From contig SFDX01000028.1 of the NCBI GenBank assembly GCA_004557455.1, forward strand, positions 1-29,377: DNA of 29,377 bases. The letters are read 5' to 3'. The notes beneath the pieces are model-generated. The model was not told where the DNA came from. It saw nothing but the letters and a program-made list of their open reading frames with translations, and did no database searches. Shown piece by piece: positions 1-7,747 of this stretch; position 1 is the first letter of the stretch, and the number at the start of each line of letters is the position of its first letter. Position numbers and translations under genes: made by a program. This DNA is from Akkermansia muciniphila (lineage in GTDB: Bacteria; Verrucomicrobiota; Verrucomicrobiia; Verrucomicrobiales; Akkermansiaceae).

Positions 1-441
1 AGCACCTGTGTGCAGCCTCTGTTCAACATGAGCTTCAGCCACACCTCGCTGGACAGCGCGACGGAGGGCGGCACGGCGGACACCCGCCTGACCACGGACA
101 CGGCTTCCCTCACCCAGTTCTCCCTCGGTCTCGGTGGCCGCATCCAGAGCGTCGTGGGTGAAAACGAGTACAACCGCGCATCCATCCTCGAGGCTCGCGC
201 CTTGCTCAAACTGGACTTCGGGGACCGCCGCAAAAAGCTGAACACCGCCCTTGCCGCCCTTCCGAACGCCACGGTCACCACCCGCAGCAACGAGAAGGGC
301 GTCTTCGGTGCCGAGGTAGGCGCCACTCTCACCATCCCGCTGTCGCGGGATGCAGGCTCCGTCTTCTTCGACGTGAACGCCGACTTCCGCGCCGACGAGG
401 TAGGCGTGAACGGCTCCGTCGGCTACCGTATCAACTTCTGA
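1..441 (+). CDS. C-terminal part of an autotransporter-type outer-membrane beta-barrel protein (5' truncated by window edge)
   Basis: The frame is open from base 1, so the gene begins outside the window; only the last 146 residues are seen. They alternate polar and hydrophobic residues in short amphipathic strands (for example FSLGLGGRIQ, ARALLKLDFG, VFGAEVGATLTIPL, VFFDVNADFRA) and end in YRINF. A terminal aromatic residue is the usual Bam-recognition signature of outer-membrane barrels. The last strands and the small-residue-rich passages between them fit an autotransporter barrel, which sits in the outer membrane and anchors an exported passenger. The passenger is not visible, so its role is unknown. 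A hairpin terminator follows the stop by 24 nt. Another barrel family is possible; an outer-membrane barrel is fairly sure, autotransporter less so. Confidence 0.7.
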   Translation, partial: STCVQPLFNMSFSHTSLDSATEGGTADTRLTTDTASLTQFSLGLGGRIQSVVGENEYNRASILEARALLKLDFGDRRKKLNTALAALPNATVTTRSNEKGVFGAEVGATLTIPLSRDAGSVFFDVNADFRADEVGVNGSVGYRINF

Positions 442-464
442 TCCCAACAGAAAGCCGCCCCCCC

Positions 465-498
465 GGGCCTGCCGCACTCAACGCAGCAGGCCCTTTTT
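465..498 (+). terminator. Rho-independent terminator after the barrel gene
   Basis: A perfect 8-bp stem, GGGCCTGC (465-472) with GCAGGCCC (486-493), has a 13-nt loop and is followed by TTTTT (494-498). Confidence 0.85.
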
Positions 499-731
499 CA
501 ACCGCAGAATGAAAGGCGGGAATGGAAAGCAGAGCCGAGCAAAGGGGGTAAGAGACTTCACACCACCGGGATAGTAGAGGGCGAGAGGATTGATGACCGC
601 GGAATAAAGGGAATTTTCGGAGAGACAGCGGCCTGCTTGACTCGGGTCAGACTGCATGCCGTCGGGGTAGTAGGCTCCTTGGTGTTTTTTTGATGAAATT
701 CTAAATTTATCACCTCGCACCACATTATTTC
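499..731. other. Intergenic stretch without a recognised gene
   Basis: Between the terminator and the next promoter I see no credible gene. Small frames here lack recognisable domains, and no tRNA-like fold is visible. The last part (about 685-731) turns AT-rich toward the promoter at 732. Confidence 0.5.
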
Positions 732-761
732 TTGACATCCGAGCTCTGCAAGGTGTACACT
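732..761 (+). promoter_or_regulatory. Sigma70-type promoter of the lipoprotein/nuclease-like pair
   Basis: TTGACA (732-737), an 18-nt spacer, then TACACT (756-761, 4/6 to consensus). The start site would be near 768, leaving a leader of about 63 nt before the ATG at 831. The promoter argues against any start codon upstream of 831. Confidence 0.65.
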
Positions 762-830
762 GCACACAGTCAGATGAACGATGCGGGTGTCTCCTGTATC
801 ATCTTCTGCTTACCTTATCCTTCTTCGACA

Positions 831-2228
831 ATGAAATATCTCGTTCCCGTTACATCAGCCTTGCTTCTTCTCGCCGCCTGCGGAGAGAACGAGCAGCCCT
901 CCTTTAAGTCAACCATCGCAGAGGAGACGAATGCAGGCACCACATCTGCCGTTACTGCGTCCGATGCGACGTCTGATTCTCCCGCCGCTCAGACTTCTCC
1001 TCCTGCACCGGATGAAGCACTGACGAAGGCGGAGGCAGCTTTGCAGTCAGACGACCTTGCCACCGCGAAAGTTTATCTTCTGAATGCCATCGGCCGGAAC
1101 CCTTCTGATGCTCAGCTGTACAGCAAAGTCGCGGCGCTCCGAAAAAACAACCCCGATTTGATGACGGCTCCCGAATTCGCCGCTATCCTGAATGTTGCCC
1201 TCTATCAAGTGGCACCGGATGCTGTTGATGGCGTCATGAAGATGCTGCAGGAGGTACAGGATGAACAGCAGACTGTTGCTCAGGCACCCTCTCCCGCACA
1301 GCAGGAACCCGACTATCAGAAGCGATTGCAGGAATTGTCAGCTGAATACATTCTGAAGGCCACACCGGAAAAACAGTTGGAATTGTGTAAGGAGAGAGCC
1401 GACATTTTGGCGATATTGGGTGAGATTGACAACAACGGAGTTGATATTCCGAAAGAGAATCGGGTAACCTCGACACTGCTTTCCTTCATCAGCATCAAGA
1501 ATAATCTGACGTCTATTTTCGGCAATGTTCAGGCGGTGACTCAGGACAACAATGACGGGTTGCCCATGCGGGAAAAGATGCTTAATGCTGCTAACGGAGA
1601 GCTGACACAGGCAGCCTACCTGGACTACTCCTTGCTTCCTGCCGGCAGTAGGGTTGAGCTCATGAACATGGCCAAGAAAGCCGAAGAGCTGGAAAAGGGA
1701 CTTGCGAGAGCACGCGAGGAACCCGTGATGGAGAAGATTCGTGGCTATTATGCAACTGATTATGGCAATTATACAGCAAAAATTAAATCTCGCCGACAGA
1801 TCATCGAGAGAATTTCGGAGCAGGTTGCCCAAGTGCATACTCCGGAGAACCTCGCTGAAGCCAGGGAAAAGCTTCAAACCCTGGCGGAGGAAGTGTCCTA
1901 CTTGACCGGAGAACGTTACCTGGAGTATCAGAAGTTTGCCGTAGGTCGCATTCGGTATGTTTATGTAACCTACATAAATAATAATTGCGTAACAGATGAA
2001 GACGCTTTTCGATATATCGAGGGATTAGCAGAAATTCAGCTGTCTCTTCTGGCTCCCGAGGTCGTTTCTATGTATCAGGATATCCTTCCTAAGTTGTTAG
2101 GACAGCTGGACGGCGCTAAGCGAAAGGTCGAGGCGGAAAAATGCCTTTCTGTGGTGGAGTATTATAACGATGCACTCGGGGAAACTAGGGGGAAAGATAA
2201 GAAGAAGAAGACCTTGGAAGATTTCTAA
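831..2228 (+). CDS. Predicted lipoprotein of unknown function with a TPR-like N-terminal region
   Basis: 465 residues from the ATG at 831. The frame is open further upstream, but that part overlaps the promoter, whereas M831 begins a textbook lipoprotein signal: MKYLV, a hydrophobic core, then LLAAC with the lipidated Cys at residue 17. A Ser/Thr/Pro-rich linker follows (about 20-60). A helical pair resembling one TPR (about 60-100, ALTKAEAALQSDDLATAK) comes next, and then long, charged, mostly helical sequence with coiled-coil character (about 150-350). The C-terminus is Lys-rich. No enzyme motif is seen. The next gene starts 13 nt after the stop, so the two are probably cotranscribed. Base composition is more AT-rich than the flanking housekeeping genes. 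A role as partner or immunity factor of the next gene's product is inference; the function is not recognised. Confidence 0.75.
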   Translation: MKYLVPVTSALLLLAACGENEQPSFKSTIAEETNAGTTSAVTASDATSDSPAAQTSPPAPDEALTKAEAALQSDDLATAKVYLLNAIGRNPSDAQLYSKVAALRKNNPDLMTAPEFAAILNVALYQVAPDAVDGVMKMLQEVQDEQQTVAQAPSPAQQEPDYQKRLQELSAEYILKATPEKQLELCKERADILAILGEIDNNGVDIPKENRVTSTLLSFISIKNNLTSIFGNVQAVTQDNNDGLPMREKMLNAANGELTQAAYLDYSLLPAGSRVELMNMAKKAEELEKGLARAREEPVMEKIRGYYATDYGNYTAKIKSRRQIIERISEQVAQVHTPENLAEAREKLQTLAEEVSYLTGERYLEYQKFAVGRIRYVYVTYINNNCVTDEDAFRYIEGLAEIQLSLLAPEVVSMYQDILPKLLGQLDGAKRKVEAEKCLSVVEYYNDALGETRGKDKKKKTLEDF

Positions 2229-2241
2229 TTTTCGACTACTC

Positions 2242-3834
2242 ATGAGAGCATTTCATTGTATTCCTGTTACCCTGGCTGCGGGCATCGCTACCTCATTGGC
2301 AGATGTAGAGAGTGAGCAGACACGCGCCGCAATGGCCATTACCGGCGCTCTGCCTGCTCTGCAGCACACGACGGTGGATTACGCACGGAGTCAGTTACCG
2401 CCCAATGCCGTGAAAGGAATCTACGGTGAGTCCGTTGCTCATCGAGTGATGCAATCACAACTACCGACACGCGAATCGTGGCATGCCATCACTCCTCGGA
2501 GTGGTCCACAAGGCTTCGACCACCTCCATATTCGTTTGGATTCCTCCGGGAACCCCATTGATATGGTGGTGGGCGAGACGAAATACGGCACCAGTCGGCT
2601 GGGGATGACCAAAGACGGCATCCAACTGGGACGCGATTGGGTGCGGGAGCGCCTTCGCGGTTTGGGAAAGCGATATCTTGATATCGCTGCTTCTGAGAAA
2701 ATCGTGGCAAAAAAACTACCGTTGTCTCCCGGGCGTCAGGTAAGTGTTGTCTTGGCCAACGGGAGACAGTGTCACTTCTGGAAAGCCTCGTCGCTGGATC
2801 CGAACTGGCATTACGATGGTCATGCCGGCGATCTACCCGAGGCTCTCAAGCGGGCAAGCAGTATGGGGGATTTCCTTTGCAAGGCAGCCAAGGGAGAAGT
2901 ACCCTATCGCGTCGTTCACCATCAGGTTCACTCTACGCAGAAGATGACGATAACATGGTATACGCATGGTCGAGACGGACGAAATATTCCCCTGTCGAAA
3001 AGGGTTCTTTCTCTGCCACCTAAATTCTCGACCACGGGAGTCTTGACGCCTGAGGCAGAAAAAGAGCTGGCGAAACATATACTTAAACAGATGCCCGGTC
3101 TGTCGGACGGAAAGGCCCGTCAACTTGCCCAAGAGATTAACAGGTCGGTTTCTTCGGGCAAGCTCCTATCCGGTGTGTCACGATTTTGGGCACTGGGGCG
3201 CCCCTCGCTCATGAACGGCGGGATAGCCGGTGCCTTGGATGCCGGTATGGGGCTTGTTGAGGGCGGCGCCATCAGCCTCGGTAGAACAGCTGCAACCTTT
3301 GGAGTGGCCGGGGTGGGTGGTACTGTACAGGGACTCCTGCGTGGCAGAGTTCCTAGCAACATCTGCCCCGGAAGCTCTGCCGGATATACGGGTGGATTCG
3401 CTTCGGGCGGTGGCCTGCTGGCGGCTGCGTTCGTGGCTGTGGAGGTGTATGATGCTCTTTCCGGTGCACAGGATGCCACCGCAACCGCCCGTAATTCGGC
3501 TTTGGCTCTTTCCGGCCCATTAGCCTCTGCAGCGGCATTTGGTTTGGTTGCCGCCTTCGGTTCGGCGAGCACCGGGACCGCTATTTCCTCCCTCAGCGGA
3601 ATAGCAGCCTATAATGCTACCATGGCCTGTTTGGGCGGCGGTAGTATCGCTGCCGGAGGAGGCGGCATGCTAGCGGGGGGGCTGGCCCTCGGCGGCGTTG
3701 CCGTTCTCGCGACTGCCGCCCTCTATGTGTGTTTCCGCATATACGATGCCGCTCAGGAACGTACACGCATTACCCTGAAAGTGAATTGGCTGAATGATCC
3801 GAATGTACTCCGAAAGGTGATCAAATCAAATTGA
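2242..3834 (+). CDS. Exported protein with PD-(D/E)XK-nuclease-like domain and glycine-rich hydrophobic tail (putative toxin)
   Basis: 530 residues from the ATG at 2242, chosen because it begins a short signal-like sequence (MRAFHCIPVT, then a hydrophobic run to about residue 19) 13 nt after the lipoprotein stop. Residues about 57-150 have the pattern of a PD-(D/E)XK nuclease: Glu63 (GIYGESVAH), Asp93 (GFDHLHIRLD), Glu112-x-Lys114 (VGETKYG), then SRLGMTKDGIQLG with Gln128. The ExKxxxSxLGxTKDGxQ string is, from memory, common in polymorphic toxin nuclease domains. Residues about 320-510 are Gly/Ala-rich with several membrane-capable segments and a GGGSIAAGGGG motif, like a glycine zipper. The C-terminus is basic (VLRKVIKSN). 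A nuclease with a membrane-active tail and an export signal suggests a secreted toxin; the domain call is pattern-based and the target unknown. Confidence 0.7.
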   Translation: MRAFHCIPVTLAAGIATSLADVESEQTRAAMAITGALPALQHTTVDYARSQLPPNAVKGIYGESVAHRVMQSQLPTRESWHAITPRSGPQGFDHLHIRLDSSGNPIDMVVGETKYGTSRLGMTKDGIQLGRDWVRERLRGLGKRYLDIAASEKIVAKKLPLSPGRQVSVVLANGRQCHFWKASSLDPNWHYDGHAGDLPEALKRASSMGDFLCKAAKGEVPYRVVHHQVHSTQKMTITWYTHGRDGRNIPLSKRVLSLPPKFSTTGVLTPEAEKELAKHILKQMPGLSDGKARQLAQEINRSVSSGKLLSGVSRFWALGRPSLMNGGIAGALDAGMGLVEGGAISLGRTAATFGVAGVGGTVQGLLRGRVPSNICPGSSAGYTGGFASGGGLLAAAFVAVEVYDALSGAQDATATARNSALALSGPLASAAAFGLVAAFGSASTGTAISSLSGIAAYNATMACLGGGSIAAGGGGMLAGGLALGGVAVLATAALYVCFRIYDAAQERTRITLKVNWLNDPNVLRKVIKSN

Positions 3835-3852
3835 CGTCCGCAGCACATCCGA

Positions 3853-3868
3853 CCCGGAATTTTCCGGG
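3853..3868. terminator. Short hairpin between convergent genes
   Basis: CCCGGAA (3853-3859) pairs with TTCCGGG (3862-3868) between the plus-strand gene ending at 3834 and minus-strand bioA ending at 3890. There is no T-run on either strand, so a terminator role is only suggested by its position. Confidence 0.3.
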
Positions 3869-3889
3869 CCGGGTGAGTCGGGATGGGGA

Positions 3890-5209
3890 TCAGCGGGCGA
3901 GGGCGTCGCGGATGCCGGAATCGATGGCGCGGAAGGCGAGGCGGATTTCGTCTTCGGAGATGCAGAGGGGGGGCATGAAGACGATGGTGTCGTGGGTGAC
4001 GGGGCGGGTGAGAAGGCCATAGGGGCGCATGGCTACACAGGCCTTCTCGCCGGCTCGTTCGTCTTGGAGATAGGGTGTGCCGTCCGGGTGAGCGACGTCG
4101 ATACCGGCGATCATGCCGGTGCAGCGGGCGGCGGGGACGTTCGGGTTACGGCTCACGAGGTCATCGGCGAGCTCGCGGATGAGGCTGATTTTGGGCGGCA
4201 GCTTTTCTAATACCTGTTCCTCCTCAAAGACATCGAGAGAGGCCATTGCAGCGGCGCAGCCGATGGGGTGGGCCGTGAAGCTGTGGCCGTAGTAGAACGA
4301 CTTATTCTCGCTGTAAGTACCGAGGAACTTGCGATAGACCGCCTCCGTGGTCAGGCAGGCAGCCAAGGGAGTATAACCGCTTGTGAGGCCCTTCGCACAG
4401 CAGAGGAAATCCGGGATGACCCCCTCGTGCATGCAGGCAAAGAGCTTACCCGTGCGCCCGAACCCGGTCATCACCTCATCGAATATCAGGTAAATCTGCT
4501 GTTCATCGCAGAAACGGCGCAGCTCCCGCAGCATCCCGACGGGCCACGGCGTCATGCGGTTCACCCCCTGAATAACAGGCTCGATCACCACACCCGCCAC
4601 CGTGCGCAGGAAATCAGCCGGCAGGGCACGCAGATCCTCCACACTGCGCACATGGGTCACCTCCATCCCGAACCCTTTGAAGCGGTCAAAGAAGGTACCG
4701 ACGCCGCCCAGGGAAGCCGCCCCCATCGTATCACCGTGATAACAATTCGAGAACGCCACGAAGTGCCGCCGCTCCTCCTCCCCCGGGGTCTGCACATGGC
4801 TTTGGAAAGCCATCTTGAGCGCTGACTCCAACGCCGTAGAACCGTCATCCGAGAAGAAGACACGCGTGAGTGTATCCTTGGGGAAGTAAGACACCAAGCG
4901 AGTGGCCAGATCACTGGCCAAGCCATGCCCGAACCCCAGGTAGCTGCTGTGGCAAATGGTACCCGCCTGGCGACGGATAGCCTCCACAATGCGCGGGTGG
5001 CAGTGCCCGTGGATATTCACCCAGATAGAGCTGTTACCGTCAATATAACGGCGGCCCAGCGAATCTGTCAACCATACCCCCTCACCGCTCTGAATCATGA
5101 GCATCTCACTCTCCTGCCCCCAGAGGGCCTGAGGGGTAAAGGGGTGCCAACAATGCGCTAGGTCTCGGCGTTGCCAAATCTCGGTCTGTTCTTTCGCTGT
5201 CATGGTCAT
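3890..5209 (-). CDS. bioA: Adenosylmethionine-8-amino-7-oxononanoate aminotransferase (BioA)
   Basis: PLP enzyme of biotin synthesis that transfers the amino group of S-adenosylmethionine to KAPA, giving DAPA. 439 residues, normal for BioA. Class III aminotransferase landmarks are in order: WHPFTP near the N-terminus (22-26), the phosphate-loop region SDDGSTALESALKMA (from 120), YHGDT (158-162) stacking on PLP, IFDEV with Asp244, and the Schiff-base lysine Lys273 in CCAKGLTSGYTPLAA. The combination of the N-terminal WHPFTP and YTPLAA is BioA-like rather than ornithine or GABA aminotransferase. Its ATG (5209-5207) overlaps the dnaB stop by one base (TGATG), so translation is probably coupled. 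A second Met two codons in is an alternative start. No other biotin gene is in the window. Confidence 0.93.
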   Translation of the reverse strand: MTMTAKEQTEIWQRRDLAHCWHPFTPQALWGQESEMLMIQSGEGVWLTDSLGRRYIDGNSSIWVNIHGHCHPRIVEAIRRQAGTICHSSYLGFGHGLASDLATRLVSYFPKDTLTRVFFSDDGSTALESALKMAFQSHVQTPGEEERRHFVAFSNCYHGDTMGAASLGGVGTFFDRFKGFGMEVTHVRSVEDLRALPADFLRTVAGVVIEPVIQGVNRMTPWPVGMLRELRRFCDEQQIYLIFDEVMTGFGRTGKLFACMHEGVIPDFLCCAKGLTSGYTPLAACLTTEAVYRKFLGTYSENKSFYYGHSFTAHPIGCAAAMASLDVFEEEQVLEKLPPKISLIRELADDLVSRNPNVPAARCTGMIAGIDVAHPDGTPYLQDERAGEKACVAMRPYGLLTRPVTHDTIVFMPPLCISEDEIRLAFRAIDSGIRDALAR

Positions 5210-6651
5210 CAGGAAGCTTCGGAATCCTCGCGCGGAATGCGGGGCACGAAACGCATGAGCTCCGCCTGGAAGCTCAGCGGAATATCCCCCGTCTCGCCGT
5301 TACGGTTTTTCGCCAGGATAAGGTTAGCATCCGCGCCCGCGTTGGCGCGCTCCTCATCATCCTCGGCATAGTAAGCCGTGCGGTAGAGCAGGCCGATCAT
5401 ATCCGCATCTTGCTCAATGGCGCCGGATTCACGCAAATCACTCATCATGGGCACACCCTTACTCTTACCCGGGCGGTTCTCCGGTCCGCGGTTCAGCTGT
5501 GCGAGCACCACAATGGGGATGCGCAACTCCTTGGCCAAACTCTTAAGCCCGCCGGAGATTTCTGCGATCTCACGCTCACGGCTGTTCTGCGCCTGTTTGG
5601 TGTGCGAGCGCATCAGCTGCAGGTAATCAATACCGATGCAGCAGAGATCCGGATGCTCACGCTGCACGCGGCGCGCCTTGGCCCGCAGCTCCGATATGGA
5701 AATGGCAGCCGTGTCATCAATGATAAGCCCGGAAGCCTGCAGCTCATCCATCGCCTTCTTCAGCACCACCATCTGCTCCCGTGAGAGATTTTTACCGGCG
5801 CGCAGTTTATTACGCGTAACACCGCTCCGCGCCATCAGCAAGCGCTCTACCAACTGTACGGCAGGCATTTCGCAGGAGAAACAGAGGGTCGTCTTCTTGA
5901 GGTCCAACACCATGTGCTCGATGATATTCATCAGGAACGACGTTTTACCCATGGAGGGACGCGCCGCGATCACGAACAGCTCACCGGGCTTCAACCCGTT
6001 CACCTTGTTATCCAACAGAGGGAAACCCGTACTGATACCCAGCACCTCGTCCCCGGCATTCATCATGCGCTCAAAGTTGGTGAGCGCCTCCTTAATCGTC
6101 TTCGACAGGCTCCACTCCTCATCCTTTACAGCGGATTGGCGGATCTTCATCACATCCTGCTCCACCTCATCCAGAATGTGGTCAATCTCGGCCTCGCCGG
6201 TGTAAGCGGCCTCGATCGAGCGGTTCGATGCCAAGATAATCGAACGGCGGATGTACTTCTCCTTCAGGATGGCGAAATGCGACTCATAGAGGCCGCAGGT
6301 GGTCGCGTAGGAAAAGACATCCATCAAGCCCTGCAGACCGCCGACTGTCTCCAGCTGCTTGCGGTCCTCAAGCATCTGCGCGAGGGTCGTCGCGTCAATG
6401 GTGATATTCTTATCGTAGCACTCGCGCAGCAACTCCCACAGGATGCGGTGCGCGGGCACATAGAAGTAATCCCCGCCCATGCCGTCGGAAATGCACTTGG
6501 AAATAATGCTGTGCGGGTCGATCAGCATCATGGAGAGCAAACTCTTCTCAATCGCCACGGCCTGCGGCGCTGCGGGCAGAACCGACGCGATAGCCCCGGT
6601 GGAAACGCCCGACGCCTTGAAGTCTATGCCTGCTGTGTTTTTATCACTCAT
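5209..6651 (-). CDS. dnaB: Replicative DNA helicase DnaB
   Basis: Hexameric 5'-3' helicase of the replication fork. 480 residues from the ATG at 6651. The frame is open further upstream, but those Mets (for example 6678) fall in the -10/-35 region at 6667-6695. The N-terminal DnaB domain begins near residue 30 (AVAIEKSLLSMMLID). The RecA-like core has Walker A ARPSMGKT (230-237), the helicase H2 region SCEMPA, Walker B IGIDYLQLM (339-347), and the later motifs VVLAQLNRGPE, SDLRESGAIEQDAD and LAKNRNGETG. The C-terminus (FVPRIPREDSEAS) ends at the bioA start. The first 30 residues are a poorly conserved Ser/Ala-rich extension. Family assignment is secure. Confidence 0.96.
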   Translation of the reverse strand: MSDKNTAGIDFKASGVSTGAIASVLPAAPQAVAIEKSLLSMMLIDPHSIISKCISDGMGGDYFYVPAHRILWELLRECYDKNITIDATTLAQMLEDRKQLETVGGLQGLMDVFSYATTCGLYESHFAILKEKYIRRSIILASNRSIEAAYTGEAEIDHILDEVEQDVMKIRQSAVKDEEWSLSKTIKEALTNFERMMNAGDEVLGISTGFPLLDNKVNGLKPGELFVIAARPSMGKTSFLMNIIEHMVLDLKKTTLCFSCEMPAVQLVERLLMARSGVTRNKLRAGKNLSREQMVVLKKAMDELQASGLIIDDTAAISISELRAKARRVQREHPDLCCIGIDYLQLMRSHTKQAQNSREREIAEISGGLKSLAKELRIPIVVLAQLNRGPENRPGKSKGVPMMSDLRESGAIEQDADMIGLLYRTAYYAEDDEERANAGADANLILAKNRNGETGDIPLSFQAELMRFVPRIPREDSEAS

Positions 6652-6666
6652 GGTTGCGTGCGCGAT

Positions 6667-6695
6667 ATGGTAACTCATCCCGCCCCCGCAAGCAA
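6667..6695 (-). promoter_or_regulatory. Promoter of dnaB-bioA
   Basis: On the minus strand: TTGCTT (6695-6690), 17 nt, TACCAT (6672-6667). The predicted start site is near 6660, only about 9 nt before the dnaB ATG. Confidence 0.6.
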
Positions 6696-6777
6696 GAAAA
6701 ATCTCCCGCCCGCGTGCAGAAAGACACCCCCGCCGGCACAGAAAGAAACTTTTTTTCACCCGAAGCGAAAAAACGCC

Positions 6778-6806
6778 TTGACACGGCGGCCCCGCATGCT
6801 TATAGT
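6778..6806 (+). promoter_or_regulatory. Strong sigma70-type promoter of the small secreted protein gene
   Basis: Perfect TTGACA (6778-6783), exactly 17 nt, TATAGT (6801-6806, 5/6). The start site would be near 6813, giving a 15-nt leader to the ATG at 6828. It is divergent from, and next to, the dnaB promoter. Confidence 0.88.
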
Positions 6807-6827
6807 AGATTCATCATCTCCGTAAGC

Positions 6828-7160
6828 ATGAAAACACTTTCCATCATCTGCACCATGGCGCTGGCAGCAGTCGCTGCCCAGGCTGCGCCGGTTATCACCC
6901 AGAAGGACATCTCCGAAGAGGCTCTGAAGAAGGTTGCCAACGAGCGCCAGGTCAAGAGCATGGAGGAGTATGAGCAGGCCGTCAAGAAAGCCCAGCAGGC
7001 CCGCGAGGACGCAGAGAAGGCCGCTGCCAAGCACACCCAGCGCAACGACGAGGGCCTCAAGCAGACCATCATCAAGTCCCGCCTGAATGCGATGCTGCCC
7101 CCCTGTGAGCGCGCCCCGGAGGAGCCGCGTGAGGACGACGGTCTGAACGTGGAGTATTAA
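6828..7160 (+). CDS. Small secreted protein with Lys/Glu/Ala-rich helix, function unknown
   Basis: 110 residues. The ATG at 6828 starts a clear Sec signal peptide (MKTLS, hydrophobic AlaVal-rich core, cleavage probably after AQA at residue 19). The mature part is highly charged and largely helical (about 25-75, KKAQQAREDAEKAAAKH), a likely coiled coil, followed by a short acidic Pro-rich tail with a single Cys (LPPCERAPEEP). I recognise no family. It is a single-gene unit: near-consensus promoter just upstream and a good terminator 25 nt after the stop, so probably well expressed. A periplasmic or envelope-associated structural role is only a guess. Confidence 0.75.
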   Translation: MKTLSIICTMALAAVAAQAAPVITQKDISEEALKKVANERQVKSMEEYEQAVKKAQQAREDAEKAAAKHTQRNDEGLKQTIIKSRLNAMLPPCERAPEEPREDDGLNVEY

Positions 7161-7185
7161 GCCCCCTATTCGATTTTCACTGTTT

Positions 7186-7220
7186 CCCCGCACTGTGGGC
7201 TCGGCTCCGGTGCGGGGTTT
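7186..7220 (+). terminator. Rho-independent terminator of the small secreted protein gene
   Basis: Perfect 8-bp stem CCCCGCAC (7186-7193) with GTGCGGGG (7210-7217), a 16-nt loop, then TTT. The short T-run lowers certainty slightly. Confidence 0.75.
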
Positions 7221-7258
7221 CTGTGTACCCACGCTCCGTCAACAGGGTGGGGGTACGC

Positions 7259-7292
7259 AAAAAGGGAACCGCTGCATGAAACAGAGGTTCCC
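7259..7292 (-). terminator. Rho-independent terminator of rpsF
   Basis: On the minus strand: GGGAACC (7292-7286), 15-nt loop, GGTTCCC (7270-7264), then TTTTT (7263-7259). It lies 52 nt after the rpsF stop. Confidence 0.88.
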
Positions 7293-7344
7293 GATGAAGA
7301 AGGGATGGGAAAGCAAACAGGGCCGCCCACAGGCGAGCCGGGGT

Positions 7345-7623
7345 TTACTTAACCGAGTAGTACTGGTAGTGCACGCGCTCGTCGATGGCGAGGGCCTCAC
7401 GGATCGTGCGAATGACGGAGGGCTCGGCCTCGAAGGAGAAGCGCATGTACTGGCCGCGGGTAAGGTGCTTGGACTCGTAAGCAAACTCGCGAAGGCCAAC
7501 ATTCTTGGTCTCCGTCACCTTGGCACCGGCATTGGTCAGCTCGGCCGTCATCGCGGCGGTCAGCTCATCCAGCGTGGCGGAGCCCTTCATGTTGAGGACG
7601 ATCAGTGCTTCGTACTTTCTCAT
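7345..7623 (-). CDS. rpsF: 30S ribosomal protein bS6
   Basis: 92 residues from the ATG at 7623, where the family consensus starts (MRKYEALIVLN). Later landmarks are TKNVGLREFAYE, LTRGQYMRFSFEA and the C-terminal ERVHYQYYSV. bS6 binds bS18 on the platform of the small subunit. The gene stands alone: the usual partners ssb, rpsR and rplI are absent, kpsF lies 124 nt upstream, and a terminator follows directly. The leader has no Shine-Dalgarno sequence. Two weak promoter candidates are visible upstream (TTGCAT at 7703-7698; a TACCAT at about 7637), neither convincing. Confidence 0.94.
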   Translation of the reverse strand: MRKYEALIVLNMKGSATLDELTAAMTAELTNAGAKVTETKNVGLREFAYESKHLTRGQYMRFSFEAEPSVIRTIREALAIDERVHYQYYSVK

Positions 7624-7747
7624 ATTTGATTGTAATGGTAAGTTTTGATCTGCTTTCGCAAATTGCGGTGAGCTAGGATGCACCTTTTTGCGGGAAAATG
7701 CAAGCCTAAAGTGCGTCCGAGGTCACTTTTTTGTGTCATTTACCTAC

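Noticed and set aside
732..830. Upstream extension of the lipoprotein frame (TTG start at 732)
   Set aside because: It would start on the -35 box, and the lipoprotein signal begins only at 831.
6652..6759. Longer N-terminus of DnaB starting at 6759 or 6678
   Set aside because: These starts lie upstream of or inside the promoter at 6667-6695; the extra residues are Cys/Arg-rich and not DnaB-like.
5914..6825. 303-codon plus-strand frame opposite dnaB
   Set aside because: Shadow of dnaB; it also runs through the two divergent promoters at 6667-6806.
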